From the NCBI GenBank assembly GCA_963823845.1, contig CAWGND010000021.1, positions 124,001 to 188,000 on the forward strand: a DNA stretch of 64,000 nt, in the 5' to 3' direction. The DNA is from Alloacidobacterium sp963823845. GTDB lineage: Bacteria > Acidobacteriota > Terriglobia > Terriglobales > Acidobacteriaceae. The translations under genes were made by a program, and so were the position numbers. Of this stretch, positions 17,922 through 27,503 are shown piece by piece (the stretch's first letter is position 1; each line of letters starts with the position of its first letter). The notes beneath the pieces were generated by a model. The model worked only from the letters and a program-made list of their open reading frames with translations. It was not told the DNA's origin and made no database searches.

Positions 17922-18288
17922 AGGCGAAAAGTTTTAGCAAAGGTCTCGCCCGTGTGCGGGACTGGTTTTAGGAAGTTTAAGGAAGTTAATATTTAGCCGG
18001 CCGTGGTGGGTCACCGGGTCGGTCAGGATCAGGAATGAGCGCGCTGAGACGGGTAACGACCCCGCCGAATAAATTGGTTGAAGCGGTCACAAACTCTTTG
18101 CGCCCAGATAGCCTCCCGAAAATATCCAATCTCTTTCATGGATCACCGCCCGGGAGCGGGCGAACCCTTGAATTCTTGCGGATACCGGCCGTCTCTTTGT
18201 CATCTCTGGTCTCGTCCGGTTTCCCGGCTTGATCTGCTTCGTCCGCTGCCCCAAAGCTCGCTGAGAGCTGCCGGGCAAGAGAGGCAGC
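17922..18288. other. Long intergenic leader before RNase E/G
   Basis: 367 bases with no credible gene; short frames here lack coding character. It contains a compact hairpin at 18147-18162 (CGCCCG, loop GGAG, CGGGCG) and a second small inverted repeat near 18255-18270. E. coli rne is autoregulated through its 5' UTR, so a structured leader would fit, but that role is only inferred here. Confidence 0.4.
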
Positions 18289-21200
18289 ATGTCGAAGGAA
18301 ATATGTATTTCAAGCACGCCGCATGAGACGCGGCTTGCAATTTTAGAAGACGATCAACTCGCAGAAATCTACTACGAGCGCGAAAACGAATATACCCTCG
18401 CGGGTTCCATTTACAAAGGCCGTGTCACGCGTGTTTTGCCAGGTATGCAGTCGGCGTTTGTCGACCTCGGGCTGGAACGCGACGCATTTCTCTACGTCAC
18501 CGATTTTCTGGAAGAACAGGGAGACTCCGCTGACTTTGAGCGAATTGGCGGAGGATCACAACCGGCTCGGGAGCCGCGCCGCGAGGTACAGCTTGTCAAC
18601 GGAGAAGAAACGGAGAGCGGTGGCGAGGCGCACGAGCATGGCTCCGGCGATCGATCTGGTGAACGTGCTCCGGAAGGCACGCGCCGCTGGCGTGGCCGAC
18701 GTGGCAGGCGCGGCCGCGATGGCCGCCCGCAGCATGCGCGGGAAGGCAATGGACACATTGAATCGTCGGAAGCGGTAGAGGAGAGCATCTCGGCTGAGCC
18801 GGTTGTGTTGCCCGAGCGTGGCGCTCCGGGCGGGGTTTCGGCGTCAAGTTTTGCAGCGCCTTCCGCTGTTGGTACACCAATCGTTCTGCCGGGCGAATCC
18901 CTGTCCAAGTATGGCGGCCAGCCTGCGGCGACAGAGCCGAAGGCGTCCGCAACGGCTGCTCCGGCAAAGTCAAATTTCACATCGAAGCCCTCCACTCTGA
19001 TCGAAGGGCCGATCGACTGGGATGGCGGGATGCTGCTTCCCGGTGAATCGCGGCGGAAGAATCGCAGAGAAGAGGCTAACGTGCCTGCGGGCGAAGCGGC
19101 TGCCGTTGTCCCGTCCGTGCCCGAAGTGGAAGAGGCTGAAGCACGCGAAGCCTTTCCTGAGGCAGTTGCTCCAGAGCACGTTGACGAAGCCTCCGGGAGC
19201 GAACATGTTCAGGAAGATGTCCACGAGCCTGTTGTAGAAGGCGTGGTCGAGCCGGTCCACAAAGCTGCTCCGGAAGCGGTGGCGGTGCCCGAAACGATTG
19301 CCGAGCCGGTGCCGATGGTTCACGAAGAGGAAGAGCATCCGGAAGCGGTTGAGACGGTTGAGGAAGTGCACGAGTATGAGCCCGAGCATGCCTCTGCGTC
19401 GCACCGGGTGGATGCAGCAGCTCTGAGCGAATATCGCGTTTCGAGCGTTCTCGAAGAAGCCGAAGAGATCGAGCACGCTTCACATTTAGAAGACGCCGAT
19501 GTCGAAGAACCCGCGCATTTCAACGATACAACGCGTGCGGTCGAGTCCGCTTATGCAGCTGCGTACGACGAACCGGAATATGTAACTGAAACAGTTGCGG
19601 AAGAATCGGCGGTTGCCCCGGCGGTTTCCGAGCCTGACTTTGCTGCGGAATATCAGGAAGAGGAGGAAGCGGTTGGGCCCGTGGAAATAGACGCTGCCCC
19701 TCATGCGGTTGAGGTAGAAGCAGGGTCTGAGAATGACCGTATGTTCGCTCCCGGCATGGGGCTTCTGGAAGAAGAGGTCATTGACGAAGAGGAGTACGAC
19801 TTTGAGCCGATCCATGCCCACGCCGACGAGCATGATCTGGAAGATCTGGAAGAGCAGACACTCGATCACCAGATCAACGGTGCCGATCTCGGCGCGATGG
19901 TGCGCGATCTGCACATCAATCAGCGTTTGAATTTTGGCCCTGAAGGCGCGCTTGCCCAACAAGCCGAAGAGGAAGAGCAGGGATACGGCGAGGAGCTCGA
20001 GGAGGACGAGGACGAGCTGGAAGAAGAAGCCGGCGAAGAAGAGGTCTCTGCCGACGCGCATGCTTCTCCCGCGCAGACGGAAGAGACGAAAAGTCGCCGC
20101 CCCGACTATCGCGACAGCCGTCGCGGGGGACGTGGACGTCATGGACGCCGCCGTCAGGGCGGAGGTGGGAGGACCGCGCCGCGCCTCAGCGCAGGTTTCC
20201 GATCTTCCCATCATTACTGAACTTCTGAAGCCGGGGCAGGAGATTCTCGTCCAGATTGCCAAGGAGCCGATTGCCAAGAAGGGCGCGCGCATTACCAGCC
20301 ACATTGCCCTGCCCGGGCGCTTCCTGGTCTTTATGCCGACGGTCAATCACGTGGGCGTCTCGCGTAAAATTTCTTCCGACGACGAGCGCCAGCGCTTGAA
20401 GCGGATCTTGATCAGCGAGAAAGGAACGGCTTCGGGCGGTTTTATTGTCCGCACAGCGGCCGCTTCGGCAAGTGAAGACGAGCTTCGCGCCGACCTTCGC
20501 TTCCTCATCAGCCTGTGGAACGACATCAAGCAGCGGTCAGATGACGGTAAGGCTCCGTCGCTGATCTACCACGACCTCAACCTGGTGGAGCGCGTGTTGC
20601 GCGATCAGGTGAGCGACAACTTCTCGACGATCTGGGTCGACAGCGAGACGGAATACGAGCGCGTGGTGCGCTTCCTGAACCGCTTCCAGCCTTCGCTGGT
20701 GCGACGCGTCAAACTCTATACCAAAGAGACGCCGCTCTTTGAGCAGTTTGGCATTCAGGATGAGATCACCAAGGCCCTCAGGTCGAAGGTTTGGCTCAAG
20801 TCTGGCGGATCCATCGTTATTAACCAGACGGAAGCGCTGGTTGCCATCGACATCAACACTGGCAAATACGTCGGCAAGACGGCGCGTCTGGAAGACACCA
20901 TCCTGAAGACAAACCTCGACGCCATTCCGGAAATTGTTCGCCAGATTCGCCTGCGCGATCTGGGCGGCATCATCGTCATCGACTTCATCGACATGGACGA
21001 GCGCAAGAACCGGCATAAGGTCATGCAGGCGCTGGAAGAGGCGCTGAAGGCCGACCGCGCACCGTCAAAGGTGCTGCAGTTTAACGACTTCGGATTGGTG
21101 GCAATCACACGCAAACGAGTCAAGCAGTCGCTCGAACGGACACTGAGCGTTCCTTGCGAAATCTGCCAGGGCACGGGCATGGTCAAGAGTCCGATGACGG

Positions 21201-21406
21201 TGTGCAACGAGATTTACACTGAGATGCGGAAGATGCAGAAGCACCTGGAGCGCAATGATGTGCTGCTGCGCGTGCATCCTGAAGTAGTGAAGACCCTGAA
21301 GGCGAATAATGCGCGCTGGCTCAATGAGATCGAGGAGATGATCGGCAAGACGATCATCGTCAAAAGCGATCCAGCGTTGCATCCGGAGCAGTTTGATATT
21401 CACTAA
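18289..21406 (+). CDS. rng: Ribonuclease E/G with giant S1-domain insertion; one frame break
   Basis: The N-terminal 80 residues are the start of an RNase E/G S1 domain (SIYKGRVTRVLPGMQSAFVD). The catalytic half lies in the +1 frame, with VSDLPIITELLKPGQ, the metal-binding aspartates in VAIDINTGKY and IVIDFIDMD, and the zinc-link CEIC. The first frame stops at 20218-20220, and the second has no start of its own. Removing one G from GGG at 20167-20169 joins them into 1038 residues. Between the S1 halves (about 84-632) lies a low-complexity, Glu/Ala-rich insertion bordered by Arg/Gly-rich boxes (about 132-147 and 603-627) and carrying LPGES twice. The protein processes rRNA and decays mRNA. The frame break is most likely an indel error. 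Confidence 0.85.
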
Positions 21407-21500
21407 GCAAACGGCGTCTAGAGAAGGCGCGATTAAAAAATTGGAAACCCGATCGTTTCTGAACTGCGTACTCTGAACAGGCGAGGTCGGAACTGACATG

Positions 21501-21551
21501 GCCCCTGCTTCCCGATGGTTTTCTCATTTGCGGAATGCAGGGGCATTTTTA
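21501..21551 (+). terminator. Putative terminator downstream of RNase E/G
   Basis: GCCCCTGC (21501-21508) pairs with GCAGGGGC (21537-21544), and ATTTTTATT follows. The loop is long (28 bases), so this is a moderate candidate. It lies about 95 bases after the RNase E/G stop. Confidence 0.5.
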
Positions 21552-21650
21552 TTGTGAATACATCATTTACCGAATCAAAAGCGTTCGAGTTGGGTTGTAG
21601 TGAACAGGGGTAAACCCACGAAGCCCCAAAATTTCGCACCTGAGGGATGT

Positions 21651-22490
21651 ATGGTGTTCAGTTGCAGTTCTTTGCGTAAATTGTTGCGCCGTTTCGCCAT
21701 TGCCGTTTTTGCTATTGCTTTGGCGTCGCTTCCAATCACTGCTAAGGCCCAGAGCTACCCGCATGGCGCCTTCAGCTCATCGGATGACAACAAATCTTTT
21801 CTAAATGGTGAGGACATCGATGGGGCTTCGCTCGCAGCCGATCCGAATCCATCGCCCTCGGCACAGTACGGCCAAACGAACTCAGGATATCCCGCCTATG
21901 AAAGCAAGTGGACCAAGTTTGCCTTTGAAGGGGGCGGCGGATTTAACGCGCCAGTGAGCGATGCAACTACTTTTTCAACGTATGGCGGCAATATCACGCT
22001 CGGCGCCGGATGGAACTTCAACAAATTGATCGGCGCTTTGATTGAGTACCAGTTCATCGACAATAAGATTCCCGGTGCAACGCTTGCTTCGGTAGGCGCG
22101 CCGGGCGGCTACACGCGCGTATGGTCGTTCACGATCGATCCCATCGTGAACCTGCCCACCAAGGGCGCCTTTGGCGGTTATTTCACCGGTGGCGGCGGCT
22201 TTTACCGCAAGGTGACAACTTTTACCACGCCTGTTCCGGTGCTGTATTGCGATTATTTCGGGTACTGTTTCATCGGTACTGAGAACGCTGTGATTGGCCA
22301 TTTCTCCAGCAACCAGGGCGGCATGAACATCGGCGGAGGAGTTACATGGAAGGCATTTGGCCCCGACAAAAGAGCCAAACTATTTGCAGAAGCGCGCTAT
22401 CTATGGGTCGACTCGCCTTCGGGGTCAGCAACGCAGCAGGGTACGGGGACGTTCACAACGATTCCGGTCACCTTCGGCATCCGCTGGTGA
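21651..22490 (+). CDS. Secreted outer-membrane beta-barrel-like protein
   Basis: 279 residues from ATG 21651, chosen because it begins the signal peptide (SLRKLLRRFAIAVFAIALA, cleavage after AKAQ). The frame is open upstream to 21600, but that part is not signal-like. The mature protein is rich in Gly and aromatic residues in alternating strands (GGGFNAPVSD, LGAGWNFNKLIGALIEYQF, GGYFTGGGGFYRK) and ends in IRW with a terminal aromatic, as beta-barrels do. It has two or three cysteines in an exposed-loop-like stretch. The specific function is unknown. Similar small barrels recur at 32627 in this window. Confidence 0.75.
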   Translation: MVFSCSSLRKLLRRFAIAVFAIALASLPITAKAQSYPHGAFSSSDDNKSFLNGEDIDGASLAADPNPSPSAQYGQTNSGYPAYESKWTKFAFEGGGGFNAPVSDATTFSTYGGNITLGAGWNFNKLIGALIEYQFIDNKIPGATLASVGAPGGYTRVWSFTIDPIVNLPTKGAFGGYFTGGGGFYRKVTTFTTPVPVLYCDYFGYCFIGTENAVIGHFSSNQGGMNIGGGVTWKAFGPDKRAKLFAEARYLWVDSPSGSATQQGTGTFTTIPVTFGIRW

Positions 22491-22510
22491 GAGATGCCTT
22501 GTAATTGAGG

Positions 22511-23401
22511 CTACGGAATCGCCCGTTCAAATTCAAACAGAATGCAGCCGCCCCAATTGCGGAAAACAGGAGCGCGGCTGATCGTGCGATCCACCCTGGC
22601 TAATCCCTTCATCGCAATGGGATAGTTGCTGGCCCAACGATCCATGTACGAAGGAGGTACGGCGATTCCGATACCCTTCCGTGAGCGAAGCCGGAAGTCA
22701 GGCGCAAACAATTCGACGATTTGCTCTCGCGAAGGTAACTGCAGTTCGATTTCACCGTTTGCTGATTGAATAGTGCCCCGATGAAGCCTTCGGAACGCTT
22801 TCCTCCAGTCTCCATGAGCCAGAAACCACAGTATTTCCCAAGGTGCGAAGCGCCCAAGCATGCAGATATACGTGCGTGCACCCGGTTTGAGCCGTTTCGC
22901 CAGGTCGCGTCTCACTATCGACAGATCCTTGACCCAGTTCAAACCAGAGAAATTCGAGAGAGCGCCATCAAATAACCCTTCAGTCTGAAGGTTTGCGAGC
23001 TGCTCAGTTGGAAGCACATGAAAATCAATCAGAGATGCAACACCGCAAACTGCTGCATGATGACGAGCAAGCTCAATCATGCGTGAGGAAATATCGCAAG
23101 CCACGACAGAAACTCCTCTGCCGGCTAGATGGAGAGCGTCGATTCCGCTTCCACACGCGAGTTCGAGGACGCGCTGCCCGGAAAGGAAACCGGTGTCGAT
23201 CTCTTTCCACACTGAATCTCGCCACAGCTTACCGAGAAGTGTCTCAGTAAACTCGTGTTCGTAGATTTCTGCGGCGGCATTCCAGTAGGTTTGCGGGATT
23301 GAGGCTCCGTCAAAAGAAGCAGGTACGCAGGGTACTCCCCGGTTTTCAATTGAGCCTTCCGGATGGGGATTCTGGTCCCTGTCAGCACAGGTTTCTTTCA
23401 C
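22511..23401 (-). CDS. Class I SAM-dependent methyltransferase
   Basis: 296 residues with a GTG start at 23401. The SAM-binding motif I, VLELACGSGIDALHLA, is followed by the acidic motif II VVACDIS and a conserved FDGALSNFSGLNWV segment (motif IV region). The N-terminus resembles that of other Methyltransf_11/25 proteins (QTYWNAAAEIYEHEF). The substrate is unknown. The gene converges with the beta-barrel gene, 20 bases away, and has no functional neighbour that would indicate the substrate. Confidence 0.85.
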   Translation of the reverse strand: MKETCADRDQNPHPEGSIENRGVPCVPASFDGASIPQTYWNAAAEIYEHEFTETLLGKLWRDSVWKEIDTGFLSGQRVLELACGSGIDALHLAGRGVSVVACDISSRMIELARHHAAVCGVASLIDFHVLPTEQLANLQTEGLFDGALSNFSGLNWVKDLSIVRRDLAKRLKPGARTYICMLGRFAPWEILWFLAHGDWRKAFRRLHRGTIQSANGEIELQLPSREQIVELFAPDFRLRSRKGIGIAVPPSYMDRWASNYPIAMKGLARVDRTISRAPVFRNWGGCILFEFERAIP

Positions 23402-23508
23402 GGCTGCTGGCTCATTATCGCATCACGCCGTTTCAATTTTCGGCGCGTGTTGTGGTGTCGTCGAAGGCAGCAATAGGCTCGTCAACACGCACTAGCCTTA
23501 CCTCTTTT

Positions 23509-23901
23509 CTACCAGGAAATGCCCATCTGGCGGAGGCGCAGAAGTCCGCCTGATAAGACGGCGAGTGGCGGAATGATGGTGAGAACCAGCAGGTAGTAGA
23601 CCGGTTGCTTGCCTTTCATCTGCAGCGCCGAGAGCGCGCTCAGCAGGAGCACAGCTAGTGCGAGCATGAGCGCATGACTTAATGGATTGCCTTGCGCGTA
23701 GCGGGCCGTCACGTAGCCTCCGAGCAGCGAGCTAACGAGTTCGATACCAACGTTGACGGCCATAACGAAGGGGTCGTGCGGCGTGTCGTCGCGGGTGAGA
23801 TCGAGAGCGAGGCGCTTCAGCAGGGCGGTAGCGATGCCCGAGAGTCCAACGGCTGTGATCAAGCCTGCGAGGATCGCCAGGAATGAGTGCACAATCCGCA
23901 T
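23509..23901 (-). CDS. Small four-helix membrane protein of unknown function
   Basis: 130 residues with four hydrophobic segments (about 5-28, 48-66, 74-92, 100-119). I do not recognise a family. The start is two bases after the stop of the M24 peptidase gene, so it is probably translated as the last gene of that operon. There are no conserved polar motifs that would suggest catalysis. Confidence 0.65.
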   Translation of the reverse strand: MRIVHSFLAILAGLITAVGLSGIATALLKRLALDLTRDDTPHDPFVMAVNVGIELVSSLLGGYVTARYAQGNPLSHALMLALAVLLLSALSALQMKGKQPVYYLLVLTIIPPLAVLSGGLLRLRQMGISW

Positions 23902-23903
23902 GG

Positions 23904-25250
23904 CTACTTGCGCATGGCCTTTTCAACGGCATCCGCGTCTTTGGGAAGTGCTTCTGTCAGGTCAACCAGCTTGCCATCCTGATCGGCATAGAAAACATCT
24001 TCAATACGGACGCCGATTTTTTCTTCTGGAATATAGATCCCGGGCTCGATGGTGAAGACCATCCCCTTCTTAATCGGCTGCGTGTAGTCATAGGGGTCGT
24101 GCACATTGATGCCGACCGAGTGACCGATGCCGTGGATGAAGTACTTGCCCAGCGGCTCACCGTGCAGGTCCTTGCCGTGCGCGTTCATGTAGTTGAACGC
24201 GATGGTGTCGAGCGAGTCCGGGTACTTGTGCTGGAGGTCGTTAAGATGGGACTTGCCGGCGACAAAGCCCTCCATCGCTGCTTTTTGCGCGCCCAGGACG
24301 ATGTCATAAATTTCACGCTGGCGTGCGCTGAAGTGCCCGCCGACGGGGACTGTGCGCGTGATGTCGGATGCGTACATCGAGTATTCACCCGCGGCATCGA
24401 CGACGACTACATCGCCATCTTTCATCGTCTGGCTGTTGTCGGAGTAATGCAACTCGGTCGATTTTTCGCCTGAGCCGACGATCGAAGCGTATGAGGGGCG
24501 CTCGCAGCCGTTCTCCATCAGCTTCTCGAGGATGATGCCGGCGACGGTGCGCTCTTTCTGGCCCGGGTGTACGGACTTCATCATCGCGAACTGGGCTTGC
24601 ACCGAGGCGTCGGACGCTTTGTGCAGCAGGACGAGTTCGCCTGCATCCTTAGTTTCGCGCAATTTATGGACAGGAGTGCGTACGTCCGCGAATGGAGGAG
24701 CACTGTCCATCCCCAGTGTTGTTGCCGTCCATTGAACGAGCGCTTTCGCCTGCTCGGTGTCGGATTCCGACCAGATGTTGCGCATGATGAGGCGGTTCTC
24801 CGCGGCGAGTTGATTGAGCGTGAGAGCCAGATCGGTCATCGGCTTTACTTCGTCGACGCCTGCGACCTGCGGGGCGTCGGATGAGGCGGCATCGAGCTTC
24901 TTACCGGTGTAGAGTTCCATGCGCAGGTTGCGCGTGGGCAGGAGCATGACTTCACGGTAGGCGCGGGCGGGGTGTGTGCCTTCTGCTGCCTGCGGAGCCT
25001 CAATAAGCAGAACTGCGCCGGGCTCGTTCCAGCCGGTGAGGTAGTAGAAGTCTTCATCCTGTCGGTAGGGCATGAAGTCGAGCAACGGCTCTTCTGCGGC
25101 GAAGAGGATAGCGATGCCGCCGTTTAGCTTGTCGCCAAGCGCGACGCGGCGGGTGTGGTAATCCGCCGTTGATTGGCGGTCGAGGGCGTAGAGAGAGACA
25201 CAGGCGAACAAAAGCGCAACGGCAAGCAGTGCGCGACAGAAGGATTTCAT
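23904..25250 (-). CDS. Secreted M24B metallopeptidase (Xaa-Pro aminopeptidase-like)
   Basis: A 448-residue protein with an N-terminal signal peptide (residues 1-22). An aminopeptidase P N-domain (residues about 25-170, with FYYLTGWNEPGAVLLIEA) precedes a pita-bread M24 domain. Metal ligands are visible: Asp in VVVDAAGEYSMYASDITRTV, His in HGIGHSVGINVHD, and Glu in FTIEPGIYIPE and GVRIED. It should remove N-terminal residues preceding proline from peptides in the periplasm. It is followed by a small membrane protein and preceded, 42 bases upstream, by a DUF885 putative peptidase, suggesting a peptide-utilisation operon. Confidence 0.9.
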   Translation of the reverse strand: MKSFCRALLAVALLFACVSLYALDRQSTADYHTRRVALGDKLNGGIAILFAAEEPLLDFMPYRQDEDFYYLTGWNEPGAVLLIEAPQAAEGTHPARAYREVMLLPTRNLRMELYTGKKLDAASSDAPQVAGVDEVKPMTDLALTLNQLAAENRLIMRNIWSESDTEQAKALVQWTATTLGMDSAPPFADVRTPVHKLRETKDAGELVLLHKASDASVQAQFAMMKSVHPGQKERTVAGIILEKLMENGCERPSYASIVGSGEKSTELHYSDNSQTMKDGDVVVVDAAGEYSMYASDITRTVPVGGHFSARQREIYDIVLGAQKAAMEGFVAGKSHLNDLQHKYPDSLDTIAFNYMNAHGKDLHGEPLGKYFIHGIGHSVGINVHDPYDYTQPIKKGMVFTIEPGIYIPEEKIGVRIEDVFYADQDGKLVDLTEALPKDADAVEKAMRK

Positions 25251-25292
25251 AGCAACGAGTGTACTATCGCGGTGCTTTGCTCCAAGAGAGTT

Positions 25293-27017
25293 TTAGTTCG
25301 GGGCAGGCGACGTGAAATCAGGTGCAGTCGGAACATCGCTTGGATCGTTGAGCAGTTCCCAGCGCTGCAGCGAGAAAGGGACGTTGCCGTTAGTCCAGAC
25401 GAAATCGTGGAAAGACTGCAGGGAAAAGCTGTTGCCTTGCTTTTGTCGCGCGTCTGCGAGCAGACGCATGATCTGGATTTTGCCGATCTGGTATGAAATG
25501 GCCTGGCCTGGCGTGCTCGAAAACATAGCCGCTTCTTCGATGGCTGTGCCGTGATCCATGGGAACGGTCTTTGAAAGATAGTCGGCAGCCTGCTCCAGCG
25601 TGAATTCACCGATGGCCAGCTTCACGTCTACTTCCACGCGCAGGGCGCGGAGGCGCATGAAGCTGTAGATGATTTCGCGCGTGCGCGGGGAGTCGTCGAA
25701 GAGTCCGGCCTGCAGCATCATCTCCTCGGCATAGAAGCCGATGCCTTCGTTGGCTCCCGAATCGTAGTAGTAGCGGCGGATGGGGTCAGTGTTGGCCCAG
25801 CTGAGACAGAGTTGGAAGTAGTGTCCGGGCACGCCTTCGTGCACAATGATGGGTCGGGGATCGCGCGCCGTCGACAGATTGAAGTAGCCGAGCGAAAGGC
25901 TTGGTACGCGAATGTAGCTGGTGCCGTCCTGGTCGAGGCGCGTCGGGCCGGTAAGGTCGTCGGTCACGCCGAGTTCGAAAGGTACAACATAAGCGGGCAC
26001 CGGCAGGTTGCGATAGTGCTTCATCCACGCGGGGACGGTGAGGATATGGCGTGCGCCGAGAAAGGTGCGGATTTCGGCTTCGTCTTTCCTCTCACGCTCG
26101 ATCTGCGCCTGCTGGTCGGGGAAGATGGGCATGGGCGGCAGGCCCGTGTTTCGCGCCTCTTCGTATGCTTCGAACGCCACAGTTCGATCCCATTCTTGTT
26201 GGCTCATTGCGAGCAATTGTTCCGGCGTGTAGGGCATGAGAGCTACGTTGCGCAGGAAGAAGATGTAGTTGTCGCGTCCGATTGCAGTCTCCTGGCGCAT
26301 GCCAGGGAGCTTCTGTTTGAGCCAGCCGCGATACGACTCAAGAGCGCTGATGGCTGCGGGAGCGCTCTCGTGTAGTGCCTTCGTGGTTGCAGGATCAAGC
26401 TGCGGTGCGAGCGCCGTCAGCATGGTGTTGAAGCGCTGCGGTAGATCATCGAGCGCGTCGATGGCCAGTTGCGCGAATGGTTTGCGCATATCGGTGAGAT
26501 TTTCGCGTGCGGATGCCAGCGTTGCCGGGAATGATTGCAGGCGGGTCACGAGATCCGCCTGGCGCTGCGCGTTGAAGGGAGGCGGAAGCAACAGAAGGAT
26601 GAATACGCTGCCGAGGGTCTGGTCCACGTAGAAGAATGGATTGCGCTGCCATTCGCGGTTAATATTCAGTTCCCAGTCGACGCGTGCAATGGCGGAGCCG
26701 AGCAGGCGATAGTCGACTTGCTCTGCTACGGGAGCACTGGCTGCGGGTGCGAGCGCTTTCCAGCGGCTCTCGAAGTCTGTCAGGTCTTTGCGTCGCGTAG
26801 CGATGGTCGCCGGAGTCCAGTCGATTTTCAGATCAGCGGGACGGTCGAGGCGCGGTATGTCGTCGTTGGTGAATGGCTGCTCAGCGGAGCGCCATGTCCA
26901 GAAGTTCTCGCTCAGGTCGGCAACGCTATCGGCCTTTGCAGGCAGAATGACCGCGCTGAGAAGCATGGGAGCCAGCAGTAGAAACCGTTTGCCAATAGAT
27001 ACACCACGAGCATTCAT
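25293..27017 (-). CDS. Secreted DUF885-family putative metallopeptidase
   Basis: A 574-residue protein with a signal peptide (hydrophobic residues 11-27, cleavage near PAKA). The body matches the DUF885 family: the HEGVPGHYFQ motif resembles an HExxH-like zinc site, and NEGIGFYAEEMMLQAG supplies a downstream Glu. The family is assumed to be peptidase-like, and few members are characterised. It sits just upstream of a secreted M24 aminopeptidase, which supports a role in peptide breakdown. Confidence 0.82.
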   Translation of the reverse strand: MNARGVSIGKRFLLLAPMLLSAVILPAKADSVADLSENFWTWRSAEQPFTNDDIPRLDRPADLKIDWTPATIATRRKDLTDFESRWKALAPAASAPVAEQVDYRLLGSAIARVDWELNINREWQRNPFFYVDQTLGSVFILLLLPPPFNAQRQADLVTRLQSFPATLASARENLTDMRKPFAQLAIDALDDLPQRFNTMLTALAPQLDPATTKALHESAPAAISALESYRGWLKQKLPGMRQETAIGRDNYIFFLRNVALMPYTPEQLLAMSQQEWDRTVAFEAYEEARNTGLPPMPIFPDQQAQIERERKDEAEIRTFLGARHILTVPAWMKHYRNLPVPAYVVPFELGVTDDLTGPTRLDQDGTSYIRVPSLSLGYFNLSTARDPRPIIVHEGVPGHYFQLCLSWANTDPIRRYYYDSGANEGIGFYAEEMMLQAGLFDDSPRTREIIYSFMRLRALRVEVDVKLAIGEFTLEQAADYLSKTVPMDHGTAIEEAAMFSSTPGQAISYQIGKIQIMRLLADARQKQGNSFSLQSFHDFVWTNGNVPFSLQRWELLNDPSDVPTAPDFTSPAPN

Positions 27018-27113
27018 CGTTTGTCATCCAGATTTAGGGATAGAGAAAGCGCGCTGCGACCGCGAGTATGGTCATCGTAGCAATGCCTTCGAAATCTGCA
27101 AATACGAAAATGA

Positions 27114-27501
27114 TCAGGTCGCGCTTACTTTGCCTACGGCGACGATGACGATCAAGATGCTGGTTCCAGACAGTAAGGCAGCTAAAATGATCAACCAGCG
27201 GAGGGACCTTGAGCCGCGGGAGCCAAGACTAAGCTCAATGCGCATGCAATAACTCCGCAGAGAACAATGATGGCTGCCGCCTCACCGCTTAATAAATAGA
27301 GGACGTAAACAAGCTGCAGAACTACAGAGCAGATGATTCTATAGTGCCCGCTATTATCGCAGTACGTACAAGAAGATGTCTCCATTTTGGGAAAGACTTA
27401 TTTGATTTGAGTTGTGTGCGCCAACCGGCAATGAGCGTGAGGAACGGAAGAGTGATCGCAACGACGCATGTAACCCACTCTGTCGTTACTCGAGATAGCA
27501 C
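27114..27501 (-). CDS. Small four-helix membrane protein, apparently broken by two indels
   Basis: Three successive minus-strand frames each carry membrane segments that join end to end. Frame one starts at GTG 27501 (TEWVTCVVAITLPFLTLIAG, then LLVRTAIIAGTI). Frame two has LQLVYVLYLLSG and AAIIVLCGVIACALSLVLAP. Frame three has WLIILAALLSGTSILIVIVA and ends at 27114. Adding one base near 27325-27335 and one near 27213-27218 gives about 129 residues with four helices. It begins directly after the glycosyltransferase stop. It could be a real gene with sequencing indels or a decaying pseudogene. The family is not recognised. Confidence 0.45.
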
Positions 27502-27503
27502 TG

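Noticed and set aside
18035..18326. Short frames between rodA and RNase E/G
   Set aside because: No ribosome site, Ser/Pro/Arg-rich composition and overlap with the RNase start in another frame; treated as leader.
18289..20220. N-terminal RNase half as an independent acidic protein
   Set aside because: It starts with a genuine RNase E/G S1 segment, and the catalytic half continues directly in the next frame without a start codon of its own.
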